DNA from: JABSQH01 sp039177505
GTDB lineage: Bacteria; Actinomycetota; Acidimicrobiia; Acidimicrobiales; Ilumatobacteraceae
Direction of reading: 5' to 3'
Assembly (NCBI GenBank): GCA_039177505.1
Contig: JBCDFR010000014.1
Location: forward strand, 11,163-75,162
Length of the DNA stretch: 64,000 nucleotides
The notes under the pieces were generated by a model, which did no database searches, was not told where the DNA came from, and worked only from the letters and a program-made list of their open reading frames with translations. A program made the translations under genes and the position numbers. Shown here one piece after another: positions 50,334-59,443 of this stretch. How positions within the stretch are numbered: the stretch's first letter is position 1; each line of letters opens with the position of its first letter.

Positions 50334-51784
50334 GACCTGACCTCGTCGCCAACAGCGGGTGCGGGTTGTGCAGCCATCGTCGGCTGGGTCCGCAAGGGGA
50401 GCGCCAACAGGCTGGTGCCGACGCCACCGGCGATCAGCATCCACCACACGGCGTCGAAGCCGTCGAGCGCTGAGGTCAGCGTGGTTGCGCCCGACACGAA
50501 GGCGATCGTCAGTGCCACTCCGAGCGTGCCGCCGAACTGGCGGATCGCCTGGTTCGCGCCGCCGCCCACCCCGAGCCGGTTCGGTGGCAGTGCTTGGGCC
50601 ACCACACTCGAGAGCTGCGGTAGACACATCGCGACCCCGAGGCCGGTGAACAACATCGACGGGAGATAGTCGATGACGTAGGCGGGCGCTCCGTCGAGCG
50701 CCAGGAGCCGCCACACGCCGCCGATGGCGAATGCGATGCCACCTGCGATCAGCAGCGGTCGCTGGCCGATACGTGTGGCCGTCCGGCCCATGAACGGCGC
50801 GAGCACGGCGACCAAGGCCGGACCGGGCGCGACGGCGAAGCCAGCGCGCAGGATCGAGTACCCCCACACCTCGGTGAGGAACAGAATCGACGACAGGAAC
50901 ATCGCGGTGAACGTGATGCTGAAGGTGATGGTGGCCGCGTTGCCCCAGGCGAAGTTGCGGATGGTGAACAGCTCGAGATCGAGCACCGGTGCGGCAGTCG
51001 CCCGCTGATGTGCGACGAACACGCCGAGCAGAACACAGCCGCCCGCAATCGCGCCGATCGTGCCGGCGCTGGTCCAACCCCACTCTTCGCTCTGCACTAC
51101 GCCATACGAGACGAGACCGGCGGCCGCCGCGATCAGCACGACGCCGATCGGTCGCGGGATCACGGCGTCGGGATCGCGGGACTCACGCAGGATGCGACGC
51201 CCGAACCACACCGTGACGATGCCCACCGGCAGGTTGATGAAGAACACCCACCGCCAGCTCGCCGCCTCGACCAGCGCGGCGCCGAGTGTCGGCCCGAGCG
51301 CACCGGCGACTGCGCCAGTGGCACCCCAGATCGCGACGGCGATGGGGACTTTGGCCGGAGGAAATGCCCGCAACACCAGGGCCAGCGACGACGGCAATAG
51401 GACGGCCGCACCGACGGCCTGGATAATCCGAAACACGATCAACAGCCCAGCCGTCGGCGCCAGTCCACACGCCATCGACGCGATCGTGAAGATGGCCGAT
51501 CCGACGAGGAACGAACGGCGATGTCCGACTCGGTCGGCGAGCTTGCCGACCGGGACGAGCAGCGCGGCGAACACGATCGTGTAGGCGTTCAGTACCCACG
51601 ACAGGTCGGTGGCGTCGACGTCGTCGAAGGTGGCGACGATGTCGGGGAAGGCGACGAACAACACGGTTGTGTCGAGGAATGCGGCGAGCACGGCCAGCGA
51701 CGACACCGCCAACGTCGTCCACGCGTGTCGCGGCACCTTGTCGGCAACGGCGTCAACAACAGCGTCTGCAGCAGCGTCGTCCAT
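50330..51784 (-). CDS. DHA2-family (14-helix) MFS drug exporter
   Basis: A 484-residue major facilitator with about 14 hydrophobic segments. Motif A is GKLADRVGHRRSFLVG, motif C-like GATGAVAGALGPTLGAALVEAASWRWVFFINLPVGI marks the EmrB/QacA branch, and the start LAAFLDTTVLFVAFPDI carries the conserved Asp of motif D1. It probably exports a toxic hydrophobic compound by proton antiport. The downstream HxlR gene overlaps it by 4 nt. TAGACT lies 8 nt upstream of the ATG, and the 51-nt repeat copy B lies just upstream. Confidence 0.9.
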   Translation of the reverse strand: MDDAAADAVVDAVADKVPRHAWTTLAVSSLAVLAAFLDTTVLFVAFPDIVATFDDVDATDLSWVLNAYTIVFAALLVPVGKLADRVGHRRSFLVGSAIFTIASMACGLAPTAGLLIVFRIIQAVGAAVLLPSSLALVLRAFPPAKVPIAVAIWGATGAVAGALGPTLGAALVEAASWRWVFFINLPVGIVTVWFGRRILRESRDPDAVIPRPIGVVLIAAAAGLVSYGVVQSEEWGWTSAGTIGAIAGGCVLLGVFVAHQRATAAPVLDLELFTIRNFAWGNAATITFSITFTAMFLSSILFLTEVWGYSILRAGFAVAPGPALVAVLAPFMGRTATRIGQRPLLIAGGIAFAIGGVWRLLALDGAPAYVIDYLPSMLFTGLGVAMCLPQLSSVVAQALPPNRLGVGGGANQAIRQFGGTLGVALTIAFVSGATTLTSALDGFDAVWWMLIAGGVGTSLLALPLRTQPTMAAQPAPAVGDEVRS

Positions 51785-51792
51785 GCGAAATA

Positions 51793-51798
51793 AGTCTA
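51793..51798 (-). promoter_or_regulatory. Leaderless-type -10 box of the exporter-HxlR operon
   Basis: TAGACT, 8 nt upstream of the ATG at 51784. Confidence 0.45.
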
Positions 51799-51836
51799 AT
51801 CATTGAACCAATCTCCCTGCCGACCCGAACCTCACA

Positions 51837-51887
51837 GAAAAACCTGGGGATTCGTGCGTTTTTCGCACGTTCGCGCGAACAGAACGG
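51837..51887 (-). repeat. 51-nt interspersed repeat, copy B
   Basis: On the minus strand it begins CCGTTCTGTT, has TTCGCGCGAA, then the hairpin CGTGCG-AAAAA-CGCACG, AATCCCC and GGTTTTTC. It has the same length as copy A at 32542 and matches it at 41 of 51 positions. It starts 22 nt after the stop of the glycosyltransferase gene on the same strand and ends about 40 nt before the exporter's -10 box. Confidence 0.6.
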
Positions 51888-51909
51888 GCTGTGCGGGAAC
51901 GCGAGGTGG

Positions 51910-53205
51910 TTACGCCGACAGGCTCGACGGTCCGTCGACGCGGGCGAAGAGCCGATCGAAGACGTTGGTCCGGTCGAACTGCATCGCGAAGTGGCGCGCC
52001 GCCGCTGCACGAGCGAAGCGTTGATCGGGCGAGACGCACAGAATCGAGTTGTCGAGGGCCTGCGCGATCGCCAGCGGATCGCCTACGGGAACAATCGTCG
52101 CATGGTCGCCGACGGCCTCGGGGATCCCCCCGGTTGCGGTCGTGATCACCGGACCGCCGCCGGTGAGCATCTTTTCGACCAACGCGATGCCGAACGTTTC
52201 GATGAACTCCGGTCGCGGCTTGGACGGCAGCGCGTAGGCCGAACAACCGGCCATGAGGTACCGCTTCTCGTCGTCGTCGACGTCGTCGAAGAAGATGATG
52301 TGTTCAGCGGCACTCGATGCGGCGGCGCGGGCCCGGAGCTCGTTGGCCTCTGGACCCGCGCCGGCGATTACGAGCGGACGGTCGCCGACGACGTGGCTTG
52401 CTGCGTATCCGTCGATCAGGTCGTCGATTCCTTTGGCCTTGGTGATGCGCGAGAGGAACAGCACGTAGCCGTCTTCGCGCAGGCCGCGGCAGGCGAGACG
52501 ATCGCGCAGTGCAGCTGGATCGATCTCGGAGAACGTGGTGCTGTTGATTGCGGGGTACGAGATCCCGACGCGCTGCTCGCACCGCTCGGCGAAGTCGGTG
52601 CCGAAGCGCAGATCGATCTGTTCGGCGGCTTCGACGATGAGCTCTTTGGTGTACTGCGACACTGCGACGCAGTGGTCGTTGGCGAGATAGGTCGTGAACA
52701 GGTGTGCAGCCGCTCCGTACCGATGTTCCTCGATGCACGAACGAACGACGTTGGTGATGTCGGAACCGACGGCTTCGGCGATCGTGGTGACGTTGACCGG
52801 AAGTCCGGTCGCGCTGGCCACTGAACGCGCCTCGTTGACCGCCATCGCATGCGGCATGAGGTACAGCGACAGGCAGACCGTCGGCACGCCGTCGGTGAAC
52901 AGCTCGACCAAGCGACCCACGATGCCGGCGTGGAATCGAGCGTCGGGAACCTTGTAATCGCCGACGCCGTCGGGCCGTTCGACGGTGATCCCCTCGCTGT
53001 ACGGCAGCACGCCGCCGAGTGGTTTCAGTGGCAAACCCGAGTCCTGCAGCGTCGGGATCTGCCACGTGATGATGCGCACGTCGTCATAGCCACGGCGCAA
53101 TGCCACCTCCGCCAGGTTGCGAGCTTCGCCGGAGTGTCCACAGATCACCGGATCAGCGCGCACGACGATCACGAGACGGCGCGCAGGGGACGGGGGAACG
53201 TTCAT
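51910..53205 (-). CDS. GT4-type glycosyltransferase
   Basis: A 431-residue retaining glycosyltransferase with two Rossmann-like domains. The N-terminal domain has VIVVRADPVICGHSGEARNLAEVAL (Gly-rich acceptor loop). The C-terminal nucleotide-sugar domain has YVLFLSRITKAKGIDDLIDGY, PLVIAGAGPEA and the E-x7-E motif in EFIETFGIALVEKML. It starts 3 nt after the stop of the GH92 gene, whose end supplies its GGAG site, so it is in that operon and probably acts on the same mannan or surface glycan (inference). Confidence 0.87.
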   Translation of the reverse strand: MNVPPSPARRLVIVVRADPVICGHSGEARNLAEVALRRGYDDVRIITWQIPTLQDSGLPLKPLGGVLPYSEGITVERPDGVGDYKVPDARFHAGIVGRLVELFTDGVPTVCLSLYLMPHAMAVNEARSVASATGLPVNVTTIAEAVGSDITNVVRSCIEEHRYGAAAHLFTTYLANDHCVAVSQYTKELIVEAAEQIDLRFGTDFAERCEQRVGISYPAINSTTFSEIDPAALRDRLACRGLREDGYVLFLSRITKAKGIDDLIDGYAASHVVGDRPLVIAGAGPEANELRARAAASSAAEHIIFFDDVDDDEKRYLMAGCSAYALPSKPRPEFIETFGIALVEKMLTGGGPVITTATGGIPEAVGDHATIVPVGDPLAIAQALDNSILCVSPDQRFARAAAARHFAMQFDRTNVFDRLFARVDGPSSLSA

Positions 53206-53208
53206 CGC

Positions 53209-55446
53209 TTACTCCGTTCGGGCTGTAGGTTGACGCGGGTCGGTAATGGAGTGAGACGGTGGCCGCTCGATCGAGCCCCAACCCGACGGTTCGGGGCCGA
53301 GATCGAGGTGCAGTTCACCGCCTCGATGCAGCTGTTGGAGAGAAAACGACGCTCCGACCAGGGGCGCGCCGTCGAGTGAGGCGCTTTGGATGTACTGCGG
53401 CCCGGCTTCCGGATCGGGCTCGACGAAGCCGGTCGTGGTGATCGTGAACCGTGCATCGCCGATGTGGAGTCGGGCGTGTGGGAATGACGGCGTGCTCACC
53501 AGCACGGTCGACTGACCGGCGGCCGGAAAGAGCCCGAGTGCCGCCCACACGTACCACGAGCTGAGTCCGCCGGAGTCGTCGTTGCCTGGGAGCCCTCCGC
53601 GGCCCGGTCCAAACTGTTGGGTTACCACCGCGTGGACCACTTCGGCGGTCCGGTCCGGACGCCCGGCGTAGTGGTAGGCAAACGGCGCCTCCATGTCGGG
53701 CTCGTTGTTCAACCCTTGAAAACGGTTGAGCGCGTACCCCTCGGCGAGCTCCGTCGGGCCCGGATGACGACCTGGCTGTTTCACGGGTGAAGCTCCGAAG
53801 CCGAAGAACTCATCGAGCTGGGTGACGAACGCTTCATCGCCGCCGGCCAGCGCGATCCGTGCGGCCATGTCGTGGAGCAGGCGGAACGAGTAGTTCCAGC
53901 GACCGCCCTCGTAGAACGTCGAGTCGAAGAGCAACGCTGAAGTGGGCTCGAAAGCGTTGCGCCACTGGTCGGCGATGCCATCGAGTTCGGCCGCCAGCCG
54001 TTGGTCGCCAACATGGCGAGCGACCTGTGCGGTGCAGTGATACCCCATCGCCAGGTCGAGGGTGTGGGAGATCGGGTGAACGACGCCGTGCTCGAGGAAG
54101 TCCTCGCCGTAGTTGCGGCGCAGATCGGCGTGCATGTGCACGAGGGCCCACTCCCAGTCAACGCCGGGGAGCCCGAGCGCGCAGATGTCGGCGAGAAAAG
54201 TATGCGCCAGCGCGCTTGCCTGACGCGAGAAGCGATCGGCACCGCGAGCCATGCGATAGCCGATCGGCAGGTTGCCTTCCTCCTCGCACACTTGAATGAG
54301 GGCGTTGGCCAACTCGACCGCCCGGTGCGGCGCGACCATCGTCAGCAGCGGCAGTTGCGTGCGGTAGATGTCCCACATCGTGCAGATGTCGAACACGAAC
54401 GGGCCCGGGCCCGGCCAGAACGGGCTTTCGTCGCTGGCGAAGCACGGTTTGATCAGCGAGTGGTAGAGCGCCGTGGAGAACACGCCGTGCTGTTCGCCCG
54501 AGGTCGGTTCGACGCGGACAGCGTCGAGGTGTTCGGCCCATTGTTGGCGCGTCGCCCGCCGGCGCTGATCGAACGTCGAGGTGTCGTCGGCGGGGGCGAT
54601 CGTGTCGACACGCAGATTGCGTTTGGCTTGGTCGACTCCACGGAGCGAGAACCCGATGCGCATTTCGATGGACTGACCCGGCTCGGTCGGGCCGCGCAAT
54701 ATCAGGCCGAATGGCCGCAGCGTGGTCGATCTGATGGCGTCGAAGTCGAGGCGTGTGGCACCCGGGATGAGGCGGCGGTCGTACCACAACATCTGTCGCC
54801 ATTCCTGCGGATCCCATTCGATGTGGACCGCGAGCGGCGCGCCCTCAACGGTGACTTCGCCATGGGCGACGCCTGGCTCGAGCAGGCTCATGTGGGCGCG
54901 GGTCGGCACGGTGGCCCCGTAGTCGATGAGCAATCCGCCGTGCGATAGATCGATGACGAGCCGTGCGTCGGGCGCTGCGGGATAGGTGTAGCGATGGACG
55001 GCGGACTTCGGCCCGACTGTCAGCTCGGCTCGGATCCCGCTGTGCAACGTGGCGGCGTAGTAGCCCGGCTCGGCGCTCTCCTTGCGCAGCGGCCATGTTG
55101 TGCCGAGCGACTCGATGGGCTCGAGCATGGGTGTGACCCGCACGTAGTTGTAGTACTTGCGGATCGCGCCGGTTCCCGACTGCTGGAAGTGAGTGAACCC
55201 TGACGCCACGATCCGATCGTGGATCGCGGCGGGAACCCCCTCGGTCTCCAAGTCGTACACGCCGTAGCCGGTCGGATAGGCGCCGGAGTAGGCGCATGCC
55301 GAACTCATCCCGAGCGGGAACGTCGCGCCGGGGTGCGTGTTGCCGACCGGCGGCTTTGGCCACCACCACGTGGCGGCAATGCCCTCGGGTGATGGGAGAT
55401 CGGTGACGTCGGTCCCGACAAAGGGATCGACGGCGTCGACGCTCAG
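53209..55446 (-). CDS. GH92-family alpha-mannosidase-like glycoside hydrolase, apparent CTG start
   Basis: GH92 enzymes are calcium-dependent exo-alpha-mannosidases. Family blocks are MSSACAYSGAYPTGYGVYD, TMWDIYRTQLPLLTMVAPH, YGEDFLEHGVV and GLPGNDDSGGLSSWYVWAALGLFPA, where the NDDSGG region carries the likely catalytic acids. The first ATG is at 55308, yet the family's conserved N-terminus (VDPFVGTDVTDLP, ATWWWPKPPVGNTHPGATFPLG) is encoded in frame upstream of it with no ATG, GTG or TTG before the stop at 55459-55461. The CTG at 55446 is the best candidate start, giving about 745 residues. No signal peptide is seen, so it may be cytoplasmic. Confidence 0.85.
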   Translation of the reverse strand: MSVDAVDPFVGTDVTDLPSPEGIAATWWWPKPPVGNTHPGATFPLGMSSACAYSGAYPTGYGVYDLETEGVPAAIHDRIVASGFTHFQQSGTGAIRKYYNYVRVTPMLEPIESLGTTWPLRKESAEPGYYAATLHSGIRAELTVGPKSAVHRYTYPAAPDARLVIDLSHGGLLIDYGATVPTRAHMSLLEPGVAHGEVTVEGAPLAVHIEWDPQEWRQMLWYDRRLIPGATRLDFDAIRSTTLRPFGLILRGPTEPGQSIEMRIGFSLRGVDQAKRNLRVDTIAPADDTSTFDQRRRATRQQWAEHLDAVRVEPTSGEQHGVFSTALYHSLIKPCFASDESPFWPGPGPFVFDICTMWDIYRTQLPLLTMVAPHRAVELANALIQVCEEEGNLPIGYRMARGADRFSRQASALAHTFLADICALGLPGVDWEWALVHMHADLRRNYGEDFLEHGVVHPISHTLDLAMGYHCTAQVARHVGDQRLAAELDGIADQWRNAFEPTSALLFDSTFYEGGRWNYSFRLLHDMAARIALAGGDEAFVTQLDEFFGFGASPVKQPGRHPGPTELAEGYALNRFQGLNNEPDMEAPFAYHYAGRPDRTAEVVHAVVTQQFGPGRGGLPGNDDSGGLSSWYVWAALGLFPAAGQSTVLVSTPSFPHARLHIGDARFTITTTGFVEPDPEAGPQYIQSASLDGAPLVGASFSLQQLHRGGELHLDLGPEPSGWGSIERPPSHSITDPRQPTARTE

Positions 55447-55487
55447 CGGTGACTCGATTCAGCTCGATGTGGCGTGGTCCGTCGCTG

Positions 55488-55568
55488 TCAGCTCGGCCGA
55501 TCGCACTTGATGGGGATGGTCTTGGATGGCGTCGTCTTGGCTGGTGTGTTCTTCGCCGGGGTCGGCAT
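55488..55568 (-). CDS. Possible small Pro/Thr/Lys-rich peptide, 26 aa
   Basis: ATG to TGA, starting MPTPAKNTPAKTTPSKT: a repeated T-P-x-K pattern ending in KCDRPS. GAGGAG lies 2 nt before the ATG, closer than usual. It sits 42 nt upstream of the proposed GH92 CTG start on the same strand and could be its upstream coding element. Composition resembles basic histone-tail-like peptides. It may equally be a chance frame. Confidence 0.25.
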   Translation of the reverse strand: MPTPAKNTPAKTTPSKTIPIKCDRPS

Positions 55569-55662
55569 CGCTCCTCGCTTGTGCATGGCGCGGACGGTAC
55601 GCATGCTGTGTTCCACGCGTGTTTCGTACGGATGAATCGGCGTGACGGGGGAGAATGGGAGT

Positions 55663-57210
55663 GTGGATACCCGAGATGTTGAGTGGTGGCGCGACGCAGT
55701 CGTGTACCAGATCTATCCGCGTTCGTTTGCCGACGGGAACGGCGACGGCGTCGGTGACCTGCGCGGGATCATCGACCACGCCGACGACATCGCCGCGCTC
55801 GGTGTGGACGCAGTGTGGCTGTCGCCGATCTATCCGTCGCCGATGCATGACTTCGGCTACGACGTGGCCGACTACTGCGACATCGACCCCGTATTCGGGA
55901 CGCTCGACGACTTCGACGAGATGCTCGCCGCTCTACACGAGCGCAACATCCGCCTGCTGCTTGATTGGGTGCCGAACCACACGTCGTCGCAACACCCGTG
56001 GTTCCTCGAGTCGAGATCGTCGATCAACAGCCCTCGGCGGGAGTGGTACGTGTGGCGCGATCCTCAACCGGACGGATCGCCTCCGACCAATTGGATGTCG
56101 ATGTTCAAGGGGGTCCCGGCGTGGACCAACGACGAGTCCACCGACCAGAGCTATCTCCACCTGTTCCTCGCCGAACAGCCCGACCTGAACTGGGCTCATC
56201 CCGAGGTGGAAGCGGCTATGCACGACACGCTGCGTTTCTGGCTCGACCGCGGCGTCGACGGCTTTCGTTCCGACGTGGTCAATCTGATCGGCAAAGGTGC
56301 CGACGTCGACGACCTGCCTGATGAGCTGGCGGCGCTCCCGTTGCTGGCCACCGATCGACCGCTCGGCCACGAACTACTCCGCCGGATCCGCAGCCTTCTC
56401 GACAGCTACCCGCAACGACCGATGATGGTCGGCGAGGTGTACCTGCTGCGCGACGGCGAGTCGGCCTCGTACCTCGGGACACCGGATCGGCCCGAGTTGC
56501 ACTTGTCGTTCGACTTCCGCGCAGTCCACGTGCGTTGGGACGCCGGGCACTTGCATCGCACGATCGCCGCCGTGCAGAGCGACTTCTCCGAACCGAGATG
56601 GCCGACGTGGGTGTTGTCGAACCACGACCAGCCCCGGCATCGCAGCCGCTATGGCTCCGACGCCCACGCCCGCGCCGCGGCGGTGCTCTCGCTGACGATG
56701 CGCGGCACGCCGTTCTTGTACGCTGGAGAAGAGTTGGGGCTGACCGACGGCGAGGTCCCGCCGGATCGAGTCCGCGATCCCGACGGGCGCGACGGCTGCA
56801 GAGCACCGATCCCGTGGACGCCCGACGGCGACGCTGACACCGGCCACGGTTGGGTGACAGCGCCGTGGTTGCCGTTCCCCACGAACGCATCGTCGAACTC
56901 GTACGCGTCCCAGCGCGACGATCCGCAGTCGATGTTGAGCCTCTATCGCCGTTTGCTCGCGCTCCGGGCGGCGTCACCAGTGCTTCGTTCCGGTGCGCTC
57001 GAGTTGGCGCCGCTCGACGGCGAGTTGTTGCGCTACGACCGACTATCGGACGGCCGACGAGTCACCGTGGTCGTCAATTGTGGGACATCAACGGCGCCGT
57101 GGCCCGAAGACTTGTTGACAGCGTCGGTCCTCGCCGCCTCGAGCGAGCGCACCGTCGTCGACGGTGCGCCCCTCGACCCGGTCGAGGCGGTCGTGCTCGG
57201 CTACGAATGA
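55663..57210 (+). CDS. GH13 alpha-glucosidase/oligo-glucosidase
   Basis: A 515-residue alpha-amylase-family enzyme of the oligo-1,6-glucosidase/alpha-glucosidase group. It starts WWRDAVVYQIYPRSFADGNGDGVGDLRGI, with the four conserved regions: DWVPNHTS, GFRSDVVN (nucleophile D204), VGEVYL (acid/base E258) and LSNHDQPRH (D322). Nucleophile-region Ser replaces the usual Ile/Met of GFRxD. It is cytoplasmic and likely hydrolyses short alpha-glucosides. I chose the GTG at 55663 with GGGGGAG about 9 nt upstream. The haloalkane dehalogenase gene follows by 3 nt. Confidence 0.9.
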   Translation: MDTRDVEWWRDAVVYQIYPRSFADGNGDGVGDLRGIIDHADDIAALGVDAVWLSPIYPSPMHDFGYDVADYCDIDPVFGTLDDFDEMLAALHERNIRLLLDWVPNHTSSQHPWFLESRSSINSPRREWYVWRDPQPDGSPPTNWMSMFKGVPAWTNDESTDQSYLHLFLAEQPDLNWAHPEVEAAMHDTLRFWLDRGVDGFRSDVVNLIGKGADVDDLPDELAALPLLATDRPLGHELLRRIRSLLDSYPQRPMMVGEVYLLRDGESASYLGTPDRPELHLSFDFRAVHVRWDAGHLHRTIAAVQSDFSEPRWPTWVLSNHDQPRHRSRYGSDAHARAAAVLSLTMRGTPFLYAGEELGLTDGEVPPDRVRDPDGRDGCRAPIPWTPDGDADTGHGWVTAPWLPFPTNASSNSYASQRDDPQSMLSLYRRLLALRAASPVLRSGALELAPLDGELLRYDRLSDGRRVTVVVNCGTSTAPWPEDLLTASVLAASSERTVVDGAPLDPVEAVVLGYE

Positions 57211-57213
57211 CCC

Positions 57214-58107
57214 ATGGCCGTTCCGTACCTGCGCACGCCTGACGACCGATTCGACAACCTCCCCGATTTTCCGTACGAGCCGCGATATCGGGAGGTCGAC
57301 GGCCTGCGTATGGCCTACGTCGAAGAGGGCACCGGCGAGGCCGGGACGATGCTGCTGCTCCACGGCGAGCCCACGTGGAGCTTTCTCTACCGGCGGATGG
57401 TTCCGCCGCTCGTCGACGCCGGGTGGCGCATCGTCGCGCCCGACCTGATCGGTTTCGGCCGGTCCGACAAACCCACCGATCGAGATGCCTACACCTATGC
57501 CGGCCATGTGGCGTGGCTCACCGAGTTCGTGGGCGGCATCGATCGTCCCGACGCCGGACTGTGTGTGTTCGTGCAGGACTGGGGCGGACTTCTCGGACTG
57601 CGTGTCGTCGCCGAGAACCCAACGTGGTTCGACCGAGTGATCATCGGCAACACGGCGCTGCCCGACGGCCAACCGATGGGCGACGGCTTCATGAACTGGC
57701 AGCAGCTGTCGCAGGATCTCGACCCATTCGACAGCGGACAGCTCGTGTCGTTCACCACCCAATCGCGCCAACTCGGCGAGGCGGAACTCGACGGCTACCG
57801 GGCGCCGTTCCCCGACGAGTCGTACATGGCGGGAGCACGGCAGTTCCCGCTCCTCGTGCCCACCGCGGCCGACGACCCGGCAGTGCCGGCCAACCGCGCG
57901 GCGTGGGCCGTCTGGGAGCAGTGGACCAAGCCCGTACTCACACTGTGGACACCGGGCGACCAGGTGCTCGGACACTTCCAGTCGACGTTCGTCGATCGGA
58001 TCCCCGGCGCCGCCGGCCAGCCGCACCAGACGTTCGAACCGGGAGGACACTTCCTCCAAGATGACCGCGGTGAAGACGTGGTCGCCGCCATGCTTTCCTG
58101 GCTGTAG
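57214..58107 (+). CDS. Haloalkane dehalogenase (HLD-I type)
   Basis: A 297-residue alpha/beta hydrolase with the dehalogenase signature: HGEPTWSFLYRRM (halide-binding and oxyanion loop), the nucleophile Asp122 in VFVQDWGGLLGLR (Asp instead of Ser, followed by the halide-stabilising Trp), and a catalytic His in EPGGHFLQDD. It fits the DhlA/DhmA subfamily, which removes halogen from haloalkanes; related proteins without that activity exist. It starts 3 nt after the GH13 stop, an odd pairing. Confidence 0.87.
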   Translation: MAVPYLRTPDDRFDNLPDFPYEPRYREVDGLRMAYVEEGTGEAGTMLLLHGEPTWSFLYRRMVPPLVDAGWRIVAPDLIGFGRSDKPTDRDAYTYAGHVAWLTEFVGGIDRPDAGLCVFVQDWGGLLGLRVVAENPTWFDRVIIGNTALPDGQPMGDGFMNWQQLSQDLDPFDSGQLVSFTTQSRQLGEAELDGYRAPFPDESYMAGARQFPLLVPTAADDPAVPANRAAWAVWEQWTKPVLTLWTPGDQVLGHFQSTFVDRIPGAAGQPHQTFEPGGHFLQDDRGEDVVAAMLSWL

Positions 58108-58171
58108 GCCTGTCGCCGGGGATCGGCGCCACGGTTCTCACCCGGCGGTCGCCACCTGCCATCGTGTCGGC

Positions 58172-59410
58172 ATGGCCATCGACTTCTCGTTGTCTCCCGA
58201 ACTCGAGGACATCCGCGTCCGCGTCCGCGGGTTCGTCGAGGACGTCATCAAGCCAGAAGAGGCCAAGATCGAAGGCGAAGACGGCGATGGCGGCCTGGAC
58301 GGCGACGAGCGCATCCAAGTGTTGATCGGACTGCGCAAACGCGCCCACGACGAGGGGTTGTGGCTGCCGCACATGCCCGAGGAATGGGGCGGCATGGGTC
58401 TCGGGCATGTCGAGCTGGCAATGGTCCAGACCGAGGCCGCGAAGTCGTACTACGGGCCGTGGGTGTTCAACTGTCAGGCACCCGACGAGGGCAACATGCA
58501 CACGTTGATGCACTGGGGCACCGACCAGCAGAAGGACAAATATCTCAAGCCGCTGTGCCAGGGCCGGTCGTCGTCATGTTTCGCGATGACCGAGCCAGAG
58601 GTAGCCGGCTCTGACCCGACGCTGATCCAGACCCGCGCCTACCAAGACGGCGACGAGTGGGTGATCAACGGGCACAAGTGGTTCATCTCCGGTGCTCGTC
58701 GGGCCAAGTTCGCCATCTTGGTGTGCCGCACCGAAGATGATCCCGATCTTCCTCAGGCGGCCAACTCGGCGTTCCTCATCGATCTACCGACCGAGGGCTG
58801 GAACGACGTGCGTGAGGTCGAAACCATGCATGGCTCTACCGGCCACTCCGAGATCGTCATCGAAGACCTGCGCGTCCACAACGACCAGATGCTCGGCGGC
58901 CGTGGCCAGGGCCACCTGTTGGGGCAGTACCGGTTGGGCCCCGCCCGGCTGGCGCACTGCATGCGCTGGATCGCGCAGGCCGAGATGGCGCTCGACATGA
59001 TGGTCGATCGTTCACTGCACCGTTACGCCCACGGGTCGCTGCTCGCCGAGAAGCAGGGCATTCAGTGGATGATCGCCGACTCGACGATGGAGCTCTACCA
59101 AGCCAAGTTGATGGTGCTGCACGCGGCGTACAAGATCGACCGCCAGGAAGACTTCAAGGCCGAGGTGTCGATGGCCAAACACTTCGTGGCCAACATGCTC
59201 GGACGCGTGATCGACCGGTCGATCCAGGTACACGGTGCCCTCGGATACTCGACCGACACGCCGCTGGCCCATATGTACCAGCACGCCCGCTGGGCGCGTT
59301 TCGCCGATGGTGCCGACGAGGTGCATCAGATGCGCATCGCACAACGAACCATCGCGGCCTACACCGACGAGCACTCCACCCGTCGGGCCACCGGTAACTT
59401 GCCGATCTGA
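58172..59410 (+). CDS. Acyl-CoA dehydrogenase
   Basis: A 412-residue FAD-dependent acyl-CoA dehydrogenase. The N-terminal helical domain starts IDFSLSPELEDIRVRVRGFVED, and the FAD/substrate strands include SCFAMTEPEVAGSDPTLIQTRAY and WVINGHKWFISGARRAKFAIL. The C-terminal end IQVHGALGYSTDTPLAHMYQHARWARFADGADEVHQMRIAQRTI matches the ACAD10/11-like group, in which Asp replaces the usual catalytic Glu region. Long or unusual acyl chains are likely substrates. CATCGT lies 6 nt before the ATG at 58172. Confidence 0.9.
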   Translation: MAIDFSLSPELEDIRVRVRGFVEDVIKPEEAKIEGEDGDGGLDGDERIQVLIGLRKRAHDEGLWLPHMPEEWGGMGLGHVELAMVQTEAAKSYYGPWVFNCQAPDEGNMHTLMHWGTDQQKDKYLKPLCQGRSSSCFAMTEPEVAGSDPTLIQTRAYQDGDEWVINGHKWFISGARRAKFAILVCRTEDDPDLPQAANSAFLIDLPTEGWNDVREVETMHGSTGHSEIVIEDLRVHNDQMLGGRGQGHLLGQYRLGPARLAHCMRWIAQAEMALDMMVDRSLHRYAHGSLLAEKQGIQWMIADSTMELYQAKLMVLHAAYKIDRQEDFKAEVSMAKHFVANMLGRVIDRSIQVHGALGYSTDTPLAHMYQHARWARFADGADEVHQMRIAQRTIAAYTDEHSTRRATGNLPI

Positions 59411-59443
59411 TTGTGCTCGGGCGGCCTGGCGGCCGGAGCCGGC

